Part shown: piece after piece, positions 1 through 7,385 of the stretch | Layout: each line of letters begins with the position of its first letter | How positions within the stretch are numbered: position 1 is the stretch's first letter | Source: Streptomyces sp. NBC_01306 | GTDB taxonomy: Bacteria > Actinomycetota > Actinomycetes > Streptomycetales > Streptomycetaceae | DNA length: 64,000 nucleotides | Reading direction: 5' to 3' | Assembly: GCF_026340465.1 (NCBI RefSeq) | Contig: NZ_JAPEPC010000001.1 | Location: forward strand, 6,897,501 to 6,961,500 | Notes under the pieces: model-generated | The model's input: the letters and a program-made list of their open reading frames with translations, nothing else | Told to the model about the DNA's origin: nothing | Database searches by the model: none | Position numbers and translations under genes: made by a program

Positions 1-1
1 G

Positions 2-619
2 GAGTCGGGGGAGCTGTGGTCCAACACCCGGGCGACGATGACGGCGGTGCTGCTGGCCTGGGTCATGGCGGGGGTCGCGGGCGTCGTAGCGGGGCTCGCG
101 CTGGGCCTCCTGCCCTCCACCGAGCGGATTCTCACGCCGTTCCTGGACGCCATGAACTCCATGCCGCGCATCGCGCTGGCGCCGCTGTTCATCGTGGCGT
201 TCGGCATCGGGCTGTGGGCCAAGGTCGCCCTCGCATCGACGCTCGTCTTCTTCATCGTCATGTCGGGGGCGCGCGCGGGGATACGGTCCGCCGACGCGGA
301 GTGGCTCCGGCTGTCGGCCGTCCTCGGAGTGAACAAGGTCCAGCTGTTCACGAAGATCTTCTTCCCGGTCGCGACGCCCGCCATCTTCGCGTCCCTGCGC
401 CTCGGCCTCGTCTACTCGCTGCTCGGTGTAGTGGGCTCCGAGCTGATCTCCGCCGAGAACGGTCTCGGCCAGCTGATCGCGAACTACTCCGCCATCTTCC
501 GGATGGATGCGGTGTACGCGATTCTCATCCTGCTGGCTGTGATCGCCGTCATTCTCAACCAATTCATGGGCGCCATCGAGGCACGGCTGCTCAGGTGGCA
601 GCCCCCGGAAGAGCGGTGA
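2..619 (+). CDS. ABC transporter permease, SsuC/TauC type (5' end outside window)
   Basis: The reading frame is open from base 2, so the gene starts upstream of the window and an ATG at 38 is probably internal. About 205 residues are visible. They are mostly hydrophobic, with roughly five membrane segments. An EAA-type loop near GARAGIRSADAEWLRLSAVLG and FTKIFFPVATPAI would contact the ATPase. This is the BPD_transp_1 family used for sulfonate, taurine, nitrate and pyrimidine-precursor uptake. The gene ends at a TGA only a few bases before the ATPase start, and a lipoprotein gene follows, so it is the membrane part of a three-gene importer. The substrate cannot be read from sequence; the neighbouring CoA-ligase and beta-oxidation genes suggest a carboxylic acid or its precursor (inference). 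Confidence 0.9.
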   Translation, partial: ESGELWSNTRATMTAVLLAWVMAGVAGVVAGLALGLLPSTERILTPFLDAMNSMPRIALAPLFIVAFGIGLWAKVALASTLVFFIVMSGARAGIRSADAEWLRLSAVLGVNKVQLFTKIFFPVATPAIFASLRLGLVYSLLGVVGSELISAENGLGQLIANYSAIFRMDAVYAILILLAVIAVILNQFMGAIEARLLRWQPPEER

Positions 620-621
620 AC

Positions 622-1458
622 ATGCCAGCCCGATCCCATAGGTCCGAGACGGATCCCGCCATGAACGGCGCGTCGGCACTTCAGGGTGGCGCGCACCCGG
701 CCGACGCCGTGACGTTCGAGAACGTGACCGTCACCTTTCCCTCTGCCGACGGCGGAGTCCGCACGATCCTCGAAGAGCTCAACCTGTCGATACCCGCCGG
801 GCAGTTCGTGGCGGTCGTCGGCCGGAGCGGCTGCGGCAAGACGACCATGCTCAACATGGCGGCAGGTCTCGTCGAGGCGGCCGACGGCGCGGTGACCGTC
901 CTCGGGTCCGCACCCCGGGCCGCCCGCAAACGGATGGGATTCATGCTCGCCCGCGATGCCCTGCTTCCTTGGCGCACCGCGTCGGGCAATGTGCAGTACG
1001 GCCTGGAGCTGCGCGGGGTCAAGCCCACCGCCGAACGGAAGGAGACCGCTTCCCGCTGGCTCTCGACCGTCCACCTCGCTGACCACGAGAAGCACTACCC
1101 CTGGCAGCTCTCCCAGGGGATGCGCCAGCGGGTCGCACTGGCCCGGACCTGGGCCCTCGACCCTGAACTGCTCCTCATGGACGAGCCGTTCGCCGCTCTT
1201 GACGTCAACACGAGGCGATCCGCCCAGAACGAGTTCCTCGATCTGTGGCAGCGGGAGGAACACCGCACGGTCATGTTCGTCACGCACGATCTCGGTGAGG
1301 CCGTCGCGCTGGCCGACCGTGTCGTGCTCATGGGGGAGGGCGGAGTCCTCGACGACGTCATGATCGACATCGAGCGGCCGCGGGATCTGACACACATCAC
1401 GATGGACTCGGCCTATCAGGACATCCTTGAGCGGCTCCGTGCCCATCTGCGCCGGTGA
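622..1458 (+). CDS. ABC transporter ATP-binding protein, SsuB/TauB type
   Basis: A 278-residue nucleotide-binding subunit. Walker A is GRSGCGKTT (about residues 67-75), the signature is LSQGMRQRVALAR (about 163), and Walker B plus D-loop is LLLMDEPFAALD (about 183-194). A switch histidine follows in FVTHDLGEAV. The Q-loop region reads FMLARDALLPW, with the glutamine replaced by Ala-Arg, which is unusual but seen in divergent members. I chose ATG 622 because GGAAGAG lies 8 bases upstream; GTG 616 overlaps the permease stop and ATG 661 is also possible. It powers import together with the permease before it and the lipoprotein after it. Confidence 0.92.
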   Translation: MPARSHRSETDPAMNGASALQGGAHPADAVTFENVTVTFPSADGGVRTILEELNLSIPAGQFVAVVGRSGCGKTTMLNMAAGLVEAADGAVTVLGSAPRAARKRMGFMLARDALLPWRTASGNVQYGLELRGVKPTAERKETASRWLSTVHLADHEKHYPWQLSQGMRQRVALARTWALDPELLLMDEPFAALDVNTRRSAQNEFLDLWQREEHRTVMFVTHDLGEAVALADRVVLMGEGGVLDDVMIDIERPRDLTHITMDSAYQDILERLRAHLRR

Positions 1459-1543
1459 ACGCCTGCGGCGTACCCGGCCGGTTCACCGTCCGTCCGCTTT
1501 TGCCCCCGGCCCCTGCCACATCGAACAGTAGAGGAGGCCCAGG

Positions 1544-2521
1544 GTGTACAAGGCCAGCAAGCCGGCTGCCGTCGGGCTCGGTTTCGCACTCGTCCTGCTG
1601 ACCGGCTGCGGCCAGGGCAACTCCGGTGACCAGGGCGACGGTTCGAAGATCGTCCTCGGCAACTATCTGCACAACTCCATCGCCTGGCCCTCGACCATCG
1701 CCATCGAGCAGGGCTTCTTCAAGAAGGAGGGGCTGGATGTCAAACCCCTGGCGGCGAAGTCGGGCCCCGAGCTCGCCGCGCAGCTCATCGGCGGCTCGAC
1801 CCAGATCGCGGCGGTGAGCCCGGACAACATCATCCCGGCCATCCAGCAGAAGCAGCCGGTCACCCTGCTGCCGCCCTACGGCCGGCTGGACATGGTGCTG
1901 CTCGCCCCGAAGTCCGGTCACATCACCAACGTGAAACAGCTGGCCGGGAAGCGGGTCGGCGTCGTCTCACGCGGGTCCGCCGTGGAGAAGTACGCGCAGG
2001 AGGTACTGAAGGCGAACGGTGTGGACCCCGGCTCCGTCACCTTCGTGGCCGTGGGCGGGGCCGTGACGCAGGAGCCCGCTCTGCGCAACAACACGGTCGA
2101 TGCCGTCGTCGGCTCCTCGTCGACGTACTTCACGCTGGCTTCGCACGGGCTCGACCTCGTGCCGTTCTCGGACGCCCTCGCAGGCGGGGCCGGTGACCTC
2201 AGCCGCAATGGCCTTCAGGTCCTCTGGGCCACCACGAAGGGCTACAAGGCCAAGCACCCCGGTACCGTCGGCAAGTTCTGCAGGGCGATGGACTCCGCGG
2301 TGAAGTGGATCAACGACGACACGAACAAGGCCGCCGGTGTGAAGTCGTTGTCGAAGCTGCTGGGGCTCAGGGCGGATGCGGCCGGCCGACTCTGGGACAA
2401 GGTTCATCAGTCGTACATCACCTCGACCGACGCCGCCGCCTGGAAGACGAACGTGAAGTTTTCCACCGGGAAGCCGGACGCTGTGCCATTCGACGTGATC
2501 GACAACAGCTGCGGACAGTGA
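1544..2521 (+). CDS. ABC transporter substrate-binding lipoprotein (NMT1/THI5-like, SsuA/TauA family)
   Basis: A 325-residue extracytoplasmic solute-binding protein. The N-terminus is a lipoprotein signal with hydrophobic core VGLGFALVLL and lipobox LTGC, so the mature protein would be anchored at about Cys24. The body has the family pattern: LHNSIAWPSTIAIEQGFFKKEGLDV near the start, then LIGGSTQIAAVSPDNIIPAIQ and LAGKRVGVVSRGSAVEKYAQEVLKANGVD. The GTG start has GAGGAGG upstream. It is the third importer gene, about 85 bases after the ATPase, and a strong terminator follows. The family binds sulfonates, thiamine precursors, phthalates and other small anions, so the ligand is not determined. 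Confidence 0.9.
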   Translation: MYKASKPAAVGLGFALVLLTGCGQGNSGDQGDGSKIVLGNYLHNSIAWPSTIAIEQGFFKKEGLDVKPLAAKSGPELAAQLIGGSTQIAAVSPDNIIPAIQQKQPVTLLPPYGRLDMVLLAPKSGHITNVKQLAGKRVGVVSRGSAVEKYAQEVLKANGVDPGSVTFVAVGGAVTQEPALRNNTVDAVVGSSSTYFTLASHGLDLVPFSDALAGGAGDLSRNGLQVLWATTKGYKAKHPGTVGKFCRAMDSAVKWINDDTNKAAGVKSLSKLLGLRADAAGRLWDKVHQSYITSTDAAAWKTNVKFSTGKPDAVPFDVIDNSCGQ

Positions 2522-2562
2522 GGGCCGGCGGGCGAACCCCGCATCTTCGCTGACCGTTCAGA

Positions 2563-2624
2563 GCCCCGCCCCGGCCGATGCCACCAGGACCCCTGGGTGG
2601 CGAAGGCCGGGGCGGGGCCCTTTT
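2563..2624 (+). terminator. Rho-independent terminator of the importer operon
   Basis: GCCCCGCCCCGGCC at 2563-2576 pairs perfectly with GGCCGGGGCGGGGC at 2605-2618, and CCTTTT follows directly. The loop itself contains a weaker hairpin (CCACCAGG/CCTGGGTGG). The T-run lies on the plus-strand side, so it mainly ends the importer transcript. The converging ligase gene stops at 2804, and 2625-2803 holds no recognisable gene. Confidence 0.85.
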
Positions 2625-2803
2625 GCTGCCGGAGCGGCCGGACTGCCCGGGTCGTCCTGATGTGCCCGGCGCCCGGCCCTGCGCCCGGCCCTGCGTACGG
2701 CCCTGGAACGACGAAGCCGTCGGCGAACGGCCCGTTGCCGACCGCTCCGGCCGTGGTGCAACGGACCGCCCGACGGCGGCTCCGGTGGGGGAGACGCCCC
2801 CGG

Positions 2804-4438
2804 TCAGCTGTGAGTGAGGTGTTCTCGGTACTGCTCCCGCAAGGGCGCCTTGAGGATCTTGCCCGTTGCCCCCATGGGCAGGGTGTCCACGAACACCACG
2901 TCGTCGGGGACGCACCATTTGGCGATCTTCCCAGCGAACGAGCCGAGGAGCTCCTCCGCCGTCACCGCGGAGCCGGGCCGCCGGACGGCCACGAGGATCG
3001 GGCGCTCATCCCACTTCTCGTGCGCGACACCTATGCAGGCAGCCGCCTCGACCTCGGGGTGGTTCACGGCGAGGTTCTCGATCTCGATCGAACTGATCCA
3101 CTCGCCACCGGACTTGATGAGGTCCTTGCTCCGGTCCGTGATCTGCATGAACCCTTCGGGGTCCATCGTCGCGATGTCGCCGGTCGGGAACCAGCCGTTG
3201 ACGAGGGGGCTCGGACGGCCCGGGGGGTAGTACCCGCTGGTGACCCAGTGGCCCCGCACCATGAGGTGGCCCGGCGTGCGGCCGTCCCACGGCAGCTCGG
3301 CGCCCTCATCGTCCGTGATCTTCATGTCGATGCCGAACAGGGAGCGGCCCTGCTTGGCGAGCACCGCCTCCTGCGCCTCGCGGTCGAGAGCCTGGTGGCT
3401 GAGCTTGAGGACCGACGCGGAGCCCAAGGGGCTCGTCTCCGTCATGCCCCAGCCGTGGATGACCCGGACCCCGTGGACGTCCCGCAGCTCACGGGCCATC
3501 CAGGCGGGGCAGGCGGCGCCTCCGATGACGGCCCGCTGGAGGGTCTTGAGCGTGATGCCGGTGGCGCGTGCGTGGTCCAGCTGCCCCTGCCAGACGGTGG
3601 GGACGCTCCCGGAGATCGTGACGCCCTCGGCCTCCTGGAGCGCCGTGAGGGCCGGGCCGCTCAAATCCTTGCCGGGCAGCACGAGTTTCGCCCCGGTGAG
3701 GCATGCGGCATACGGGATGCCCCATGCGTTGACGTGGAACATCGGCACGACGGGCATGACCACGTCGCAGGCCGAGAGCCCCATCGAGTCGGGCAGGGCG
3801 ACACCGTACGAGTGCAGCACGGTCGAACGGTGCGAGTACAGCGCCCCCTTGGGGTGTCCGGTGGTGCCGCTCGTGTAGCACAGGGAGGCCGCTTGCTTCT
3901 CGTCGAAGTCGGGCCAGGTGTAGTCGCCGTCCTGTGCCGCCAGGAGGTCCTCGTACGCCGTGACCTCCAGGTCGTCGCCGGCGGGCTGTGCGGCCGCAAG
4001 CTGCCCGGCGTCGCTCAGCAGGACGAACTTCCGGACGCCGGGCACGCGCGGAGCGATCTCCCGGACCAGGTCGACGAAGGTGAGGTCGAAGAAGAGGACC
4101 GAGTCGCCGGCGTTGTTGATGATCCAGACGAGCTGGTCCGGGTGCAGGCGCGGATTGAGCGTGTGCAGAACCGAACCGGAACCGGAGACGCCGTAATACA
4201 GCTCCACATGGCGGTAGCCGTTCCAGGCGAGGGTGGCGACGCGGTCGCCGGGCCCGACGCCCATCGCCCCGACGGCCTGCGCCACCTGCCGGCTGCGGTG
4301 GGCCATGTCGCGGAAGGTGTACCGGTGGATGTCCCCCTCGCACCGTGCCGAGACGACCTCGGTGTTCGCGTGATGGCGCTCGGCGTGCGTGAGGAGAGTA
4401 GAGACGAGGAGCTGCTGATGCATCATCAGGCCGTTCAC
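2804..4438 (-). CDS. AMP-dependent acyl-CoA ligase (medium/long-chain type)
   Basis: A 544-residue ANL-superfamily enzyme that would activate a carboxylic acid to its CoA thioester through an acyl-adenylate. Visible motifs in order are the P-loop-like A3 YTSGTTGHPKGALYSHRS, the A5 stretch GWGMTETSPLG, and the A7/A8 region GWFPTGDIATMDPEGFMQITDRSKDLIKSGGEWIS. The catalytic lysine region PMGATGKILK lies near the C-terminus. The layout resembles AlkK-type ligases and the LvaE-like ligases of hydroxyacid routes. The GTG start at 4438 overlaps the stop of the small upstream gene (GTGA); an ATG about four codons in is an alternative. It is the last gene of the operon running from 6283. In context it probably activates the compound taken up by the importer or made by the amidohydrolase-like protein (inference). 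Confidence 0.92.
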   Translation of the reverse strand: MNGLMMHQQLLVSTLLTHAERHHANTEVVSARCEGDIHRYTFRDMAHRSRQVAQAVGAMGVGPGDRVATLAWNGYRHVELYYGVSGSGSVLHTLNPRLHPDQLVWIINNAGDSVLFFDLTFVDLVREIAPRVPGVRKFVLLSDAGQLAAAQPAGDDLEVTAYEDLLAAQDGDYTWPDFDEKQAASLCYTSGTTGHPKGALYSHRSTVLHSYGVALPDSMGLSACDVVMPVVPMFHVNAWGIPYAACLTGAKLVLPGKDLSGPALTALQEAEGVTISGSVPTVWQGQLDHARATGITLKTLQRAVIGGAACPAWMARELRDVHGVRVIHGWGMTETSPLGSASVLKLSHQALDREAQEAVLAKQGRSLFGIDMKITDDEGAELPWDGRTPGHLMVRGHWVTSGYYPPGRPSPLVNGWFPTGDIATMDPEGFMQITDRSKDLIKSGGEWISSIEIENLAVNHPEVEAAACIGVAHEKWDERPILVAVRRPGSAVTAEELLGSFAGKIAKWCVPDDVVFVDTLPMGATGKILKAPLREQYREHLTHS

Positions 4439-4848
4439 CGGGCCTCCTGGAGTGAGTCGGCGGAGTGGGCGGAGCCCCTGGCTTCGACGGAGCCGGCGGC
4501 GCGCAGCCGCATGGCGGTGAGCAGTTCCAGCGCGCGGCGTCCGGCGGCGGATCCGCCGGGGACGTCCCCGCGCACGTGCAGGGGACGCAGATCCTCGATC
4601 TCCTGAAGGGCGCGGACGAGGGCTGGCTCGGCGACCGCGTACTTGCGGACCATGTTGACGACGAGCATCGAGCAGTGGATGACGTCCTCGTCCTCGGCTG
4701 TGACGCCGTCCGCGTGCAGGGCGGCGTTGAGCCAGTGGGTGCCGGCGAGCATCGCGGCCTCGATGGCGATCTCGTGGTCGTCCGGGCCGAGTCGGGTCAG
4801 CGAGCGTTCGATGTTCGAGGCCAGCTCGACGTGGCGTTCGACGTTCAT
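4435..4848 (-). CDS. Conserved hypothetical protein, paralogue of its upstream neighbour
   Basis: A predicted 137-residue soluble, mostly helical protein of unknown function. ATG 4848 is chosen because GGGGGAA precedes it and it overlaps the stop of the upstream gene (ATGA); a longer Arg-rich open frame upstream is read-through. The segment GTHWLNAALHADGVT (N41, A42, A43, H45, G48) matches TACTNAYNAAVHDAGLT at nearly the same position in the adjacent protein, so the two look like products of an old duplication and perhaps form a heterodimer. It is coupled to the acyl-CoA ligase downstream. No signal peptide or membrane segment is visible. I do not recognise the family. Confidence 0.8.
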   Translation of the reverse strand: MNVERHVELASNIERSLTRLGPDDHEIAIEAAMLAGTHWLNAALHADGVTAEDEDVIHCSMLVVNMVRKYAVAEPALVRALQEIEDLRPLHVRGDVPGGSAAGRRALELLTAMRLRAAGSVEARGSAHSADSLQEAR

Positions 4849-5297
4849 GCTTCCCCCTTCAGACGTGGGGCCGCCACCGATGTCACGACCGCGAACGCGT
4901 CGTCGCACTCGGCCACGACGGCGGCGTCGGGCCGCCGGTTCCCGCGCAGGCACGGGTCGCGGAAGACCTCGATGCGGTGAATGGCGTGTTCCAGGAGGAC
5001 GATGTCATCGGGCTTGTCACCGTCCACCGGGGGCCAGCCGACATGACTGACGTCGCCGAGCTCGCGCAGCTCCCGGTGGAACGAGCCGTCGGTGTCCGGG
5101 ACCACGTACATCCCCGGAATCGTGGAGAACGCGCCTTCCGCGACGGTGAGTCCGGCGTCGTGGACGGCCGCGTTGTAGGCGTTGGTGCACGCCGTCAGCG
5201 TCGTCCAGTACCACAGCTCGAAGTCCTCGATCGGGTCGAGGCGTTGGCGCAGGGCCACGAGGCGGTCGAATTTGCCGCGGTGGCCTGCGATCTTCAC
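4845..5297 (-). CDS. Conserved hypothetical protein, paralogue of its downstream neighbour
   Basis: A 150-residue soluble protein of unknown function. The N-terminal half looks helical, with WYWTTLTACTNAYNAAVHDAGLT at residues 29-51; the motif N42-A-A-x-H46-x-x-G is shared with the next gene in almost the same place. A second block reads FSTIPGMYVVPDTDGSFHRELRELGDVSHVGWPPV, and a third contains LLEHAIHRIEVFRDPCLRG. Conserved His residues (46, in LLEHAIHR and in GDVSHVGW) could be ligands or catalytic, but no known motif matches. It overlaps the quinone-reductase-like gene by 4 bases upstream and its paralogue by 4 bases downstream, so it is tightly co-translated with an acyl-CoA ligase. Confidence 0.8.
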   Translation of the reverse strand: MKIAGHRGKFDRLVALRQRLDPIEDFELWYWTTLTACTNAYNAAVHDAGLTVAEGAFSTIPGMYVVPDTDGSFHRELRELGDVSHVGWPPVDGDKPDDIVLLEHAIHRIEVFRDPCLRGNRRPDAAVVAECDDAFAVVTSVAAPRLKGEA

Positions 5298-6283
5298 CGG
5301 TCACCGGCCGGGGGCGGCATGAGCAGTGCGATCTTGCCGATGTGCCCGCTCCTGGTCATGTGGTCGTATGCCGCGCCGACGTCCGCCATGGCGAACGTGC
5401 GGTCGACGACCGGCACGATGACCCGGCGTTCCCACAGGTCGAGCAGGTCGCGTTCGGCCGCCCGGATGCAGTCCAGCCGCTCCTCCTCGGTCCGGGTCTG
5501 GAAGGTGACGCCGATGAGGGTCAGCCGCTTGCGCCACAGAGTGGTCAGGTCGATCTCCGCCCGGGCCGAACCCATCCGGCCCACCTGAACGAGGCGGCCC
5601 CTGACGGCCATCGACGTCAGGTTGTCGTCCAGAACCGTGCCACCGACGGAGTCGATGACGACATCGACGCCCCGGTTGCCGGTGATCTCCGCGACGGTGG
5701 ACACCTGGTCCTGCGAGGACATGCCGATGACGTGATGGGCTCCCTGGTCGTACAGGGCTTGCGTCTTGGACGCCGAGGTCGTCGTCGCGATGACCGTGCC
5801 GGCGCCGAGGGCCCGCGCGATCTGGACGGCCGCGAGTCCGATGCCGCCCGTCGCGGCGTTGATGAGCACGGCCTCGCCGGGTGCCATGCGGCCGTTGGTG
5901 ACGAGCGCGTCGTGAGCCGTCATGTAGACGTTGAGGAAGGAGCCCGCCTCGGCCCAGGAGCTGCTCTCCGGCTTGCGGACCAACGCACTTGCGGAGACCA
6001 CGACGAGCTCGGCCTGGGTACCGGTGCCGTGCGCGACGACGGCGTCGCCGGGCTTCCAGTCCGTGACGCCCGCCCCCACGGTGTCGATCTCCCCGGCGAG
6101 TTCGACGCCAACGGGCACCAGGTCGCCGTCCTTGACCCGGCCGGCCTGCAGCAGTTCTCCGCGGTTGAGCCCCGAAGCCCGGACGCGGACGAGGACCTGG
6201 CCGGGGCCCGGAGCCGGTGCGGGCAGGCCGACGACGACCGGAACGCCGCCGTCGGGAGTGGGACGGATCCGTACAGCATCCAT
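5294..6283 (-). CDS. Quinone oxidoreductase-like MDR-family enzyme
   Basis: A 329-residue medium-chain dehydrogenase/reductase without the structural zinc cysteines, so it belongs to the quinone-oxidoreductase/enoyl-reductase branch. The GroES-like N-terminal domain contains GQVLVRVRASGLNRGELLQAG and GVELAGEIDTVG. The Rossmann domain follows with INAATGGIGLAAVQIARALGAG and GVDVVIDSVGG. It would use NADPH to reduce an activated C=C or a quinone. GGAAGG lies 8 bases upstream of ATG 6281-6283, and a palindromic operator candidate lies about 20 bases above that. It heads the four-gene minus-strand operon ending in the acyl-CoA ligase. The substrate is unknown; an enoyl intermediate of the island's pathway is plausible (inference). 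Confidence 0.88.
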   Translation of the reverse strand: MDAVRIRPTPDGGVPVVVGLPAPAPGPGQVLVRVRASGLNRGELLQAGRVKDGDLVPVGVELAGEIDTVGAGVTDWKPGDAVVAHGTGTQAELVVVSASALVRKPESSSWAEAGSFLNVYMTAHDALVTNGRMAPGEAVLINAATGGIGLAAVQIARALGAGTVIATTTSASKTQALYDQGAHHVIGMSSQDQVSTVAEITGNRGVDVVIDSVGGTVLDDNLTSMAVRGRLVQVGRMGSARAEIDLTTLWRKRLTLIGVTFQTRTEEERLDCIRAAERDLLDLWERRVIVPVVDRTFAMADVGAAYDHMTRSGHIGKIALLMPPPAGDR

Positions 6284-6302
6284 GGGTCAGACCTTCCTAG
6301 AA

Positions 6303-6320
6303 GTTACTGTCGACAATAAC
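6303..6320. promoter_or_regulatory. Palindromic operator candidate, copy 1
   Basis: GTTACTGTCGACAATAAC is palindromic apart from one asymmetric pair (positions 5 and 14). It lies 20 bases upstream of the 6283 start, in the divergent control region of the reductase/ligase operon and the amidohydrolase operon. It agrees at 13 of 18 positions with the palindrome at 8572-8589, including TGT-x-GACA at the centre. The core GTCGAC fits the GT-M-K-AC half-sites described for FadR-branch GntR regulators (family knowledge; the regulator itself is not seen). Confidence 0.55.
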
Positions 6321-6371
6321 ACTGGAACGGATTACTCTGCCAGAGCGACAGCGCGAGAGCGGTGGCCGAAG

Positions 6372-6431
6372 TACCCGGACATCTCCGCCTACCCGGACAC
6401 CTCCGCCTGTTCCTCCGCCTGTCCCTCCGTC
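6372..6431. repeat. Imperfect tandem repeat in the leader of the amidohydrolase operon
   Basis: Two 18-base units, TACCCGGACATCTCCGCC (6372-6389) and TACCCGGACACCTCCGCC (6390-6407), differ at one base. Two shorter units follow, TGTTCCTCCGCC and TGTCCCTCCGTC. The array ends 24 bases before the start at 6456 and is pyrimidine-rich on this strand. Confidence 0.75.
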
Positions 6432-6455
6432 TGATCAAGAGAAGGGCAACACGCC

Positions 6456-7385
6456 ATGACCCGCACCCCCGCCGAGCGGCTCGACGGCCTCCGTGGCCGG
6501 ATCATCGACTTCCGTCTCCGCCCGCCGACCGGCCCCTACCGCAACTTCTTCACCCCGACCGTCGTCGGCGCCGTGAACCGCATCCTGGGTGACGCGGTTC
6601 CGCGGTCCTACACGATCAGCACGGACCCCTTCCCGAACGCGGAGGACCGCGCCATCGAGGCCGTGATCGCGGAGATGGACTCGGTCGGCGTCCGCCTCGG
6701 CGTCATGAACGGCCGTCACTCGGTGAACCGTCCGGTCCCCGTGCACATCGAGGACACCGACCTCGCCGAGCTGACCGAGCGCACCGACGGCCGCGTACTC
6801 GGCCTGGCCGGCATCGACTTCGACAAGCCGATCGACGACATCATCGCGGGCCTGGACGTCGCGGTGAAGGAACTGGGCCTCATCGGCGTCTGCATGGAGC
6901 CGGGCCTCGCCCGCACGCCCATGTACGCGGACGACGAGCAGCTCTTCCCGCTCTACGAGAAGATTGCCGACCTGGGCGTCCCGCTCCTCTTCATGACGGG
7001 CCCGCTCGCCGGTCCCGACATCAGCCACACCGACCCGGTCCGCTTCGACCGGGTGGCCCGCCGCCACCCCGGGATGCCGGTCGTCCTCGGGCACGGCTGC
7101 TACCCGTACGTGAACGAGGCGATCTCGCTCGCCTTCAAGAGCGAGGCCACGGGGATCCACAACGTCTTCGTGTCTCCCGACGTCTACATGTTCGCTCCGG
7201 GCGGGCAGGCGTACGCCGACGGCGTCAACTGGCTGCCGAACCGCTTCGTCTACGCGTCGGCCTACTCCTTCTGCGGTGTCGAGGAGGGTGTCCTGAAGAG
7301 CTGTGAGCTCGACCTCGACGACGCCGCCCTGCGCGCCTACATGTACGGCAACGCCGAGCGGCTGCTCAAGAAGGCGGGCAAGTGA
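6456..7385 (+). CDS. Amidohydrolase-2-fold protein with missing metal ligands
   Basis: A 309-residue protein of the ACMSD/gamma-resorcylate-decarboxylase-like amidohydrolase fold. Recognisable strands include VRLGVMNGRHSVN, GRVLGLAGIDFDKP, LGLIGVCMEPGLA, PVVLGHGCYPYVNEAI and the C-terminal YGNAERLL. The ligand positions are unusual. The N-terminal I-D-x-H-x-H motif of active enzymes reads IDFRLRPP, and the late G(S/T)DYP aspartate motif reads YASAYSF. The His of LGHGCYP remains. It may therefore be metal-independent, use a different chemistry, or be a partner of an active paralogue. It shares a control region with the ligase operon and overlaps the next reductase gene. AAGGG about 12 bases before the ATG could serve as the ribosome-binding site. 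Confidence 0.8.
   Translation: MTRTPAERLDGLRGRIIDFRLRPPTGPYRNFFTPTVVGAVNRILGDAVPRSYTISTDPFPNAEDRAIEAVIAEMDSVGVRLGVMNGRHSVNRPVPVHIEDTDLAELTERTDGRVLGLAGIDFDKPIDDIIAGLDVAVKELGLIGVCMEPGLARTPMYADDEQLFPLYEKIADLGVPLLFMTGPLAGPDISHTDPVRFDRVARRHPGMPVVLGHGCYPYVNEAISLAFKSEATGIHNVFVSPDVYMFAPGGQAYADGVNWLPNRFVYASAYSFCGVEEGVLKSCELDLDDAALRAYMYGNAERLLKKAGK

Noticed and set aside
2597..4606. 669-codon open frame on the plus strand opposite the acyl-CoA ligase
   Set aside because: It is antisense to a gene with complete ANL motifs. Its translation is Arg/Asp/Gly/Val-rich low-complexity protein without any recognisable domain, as expected from codon bias in GC-rich DNA.
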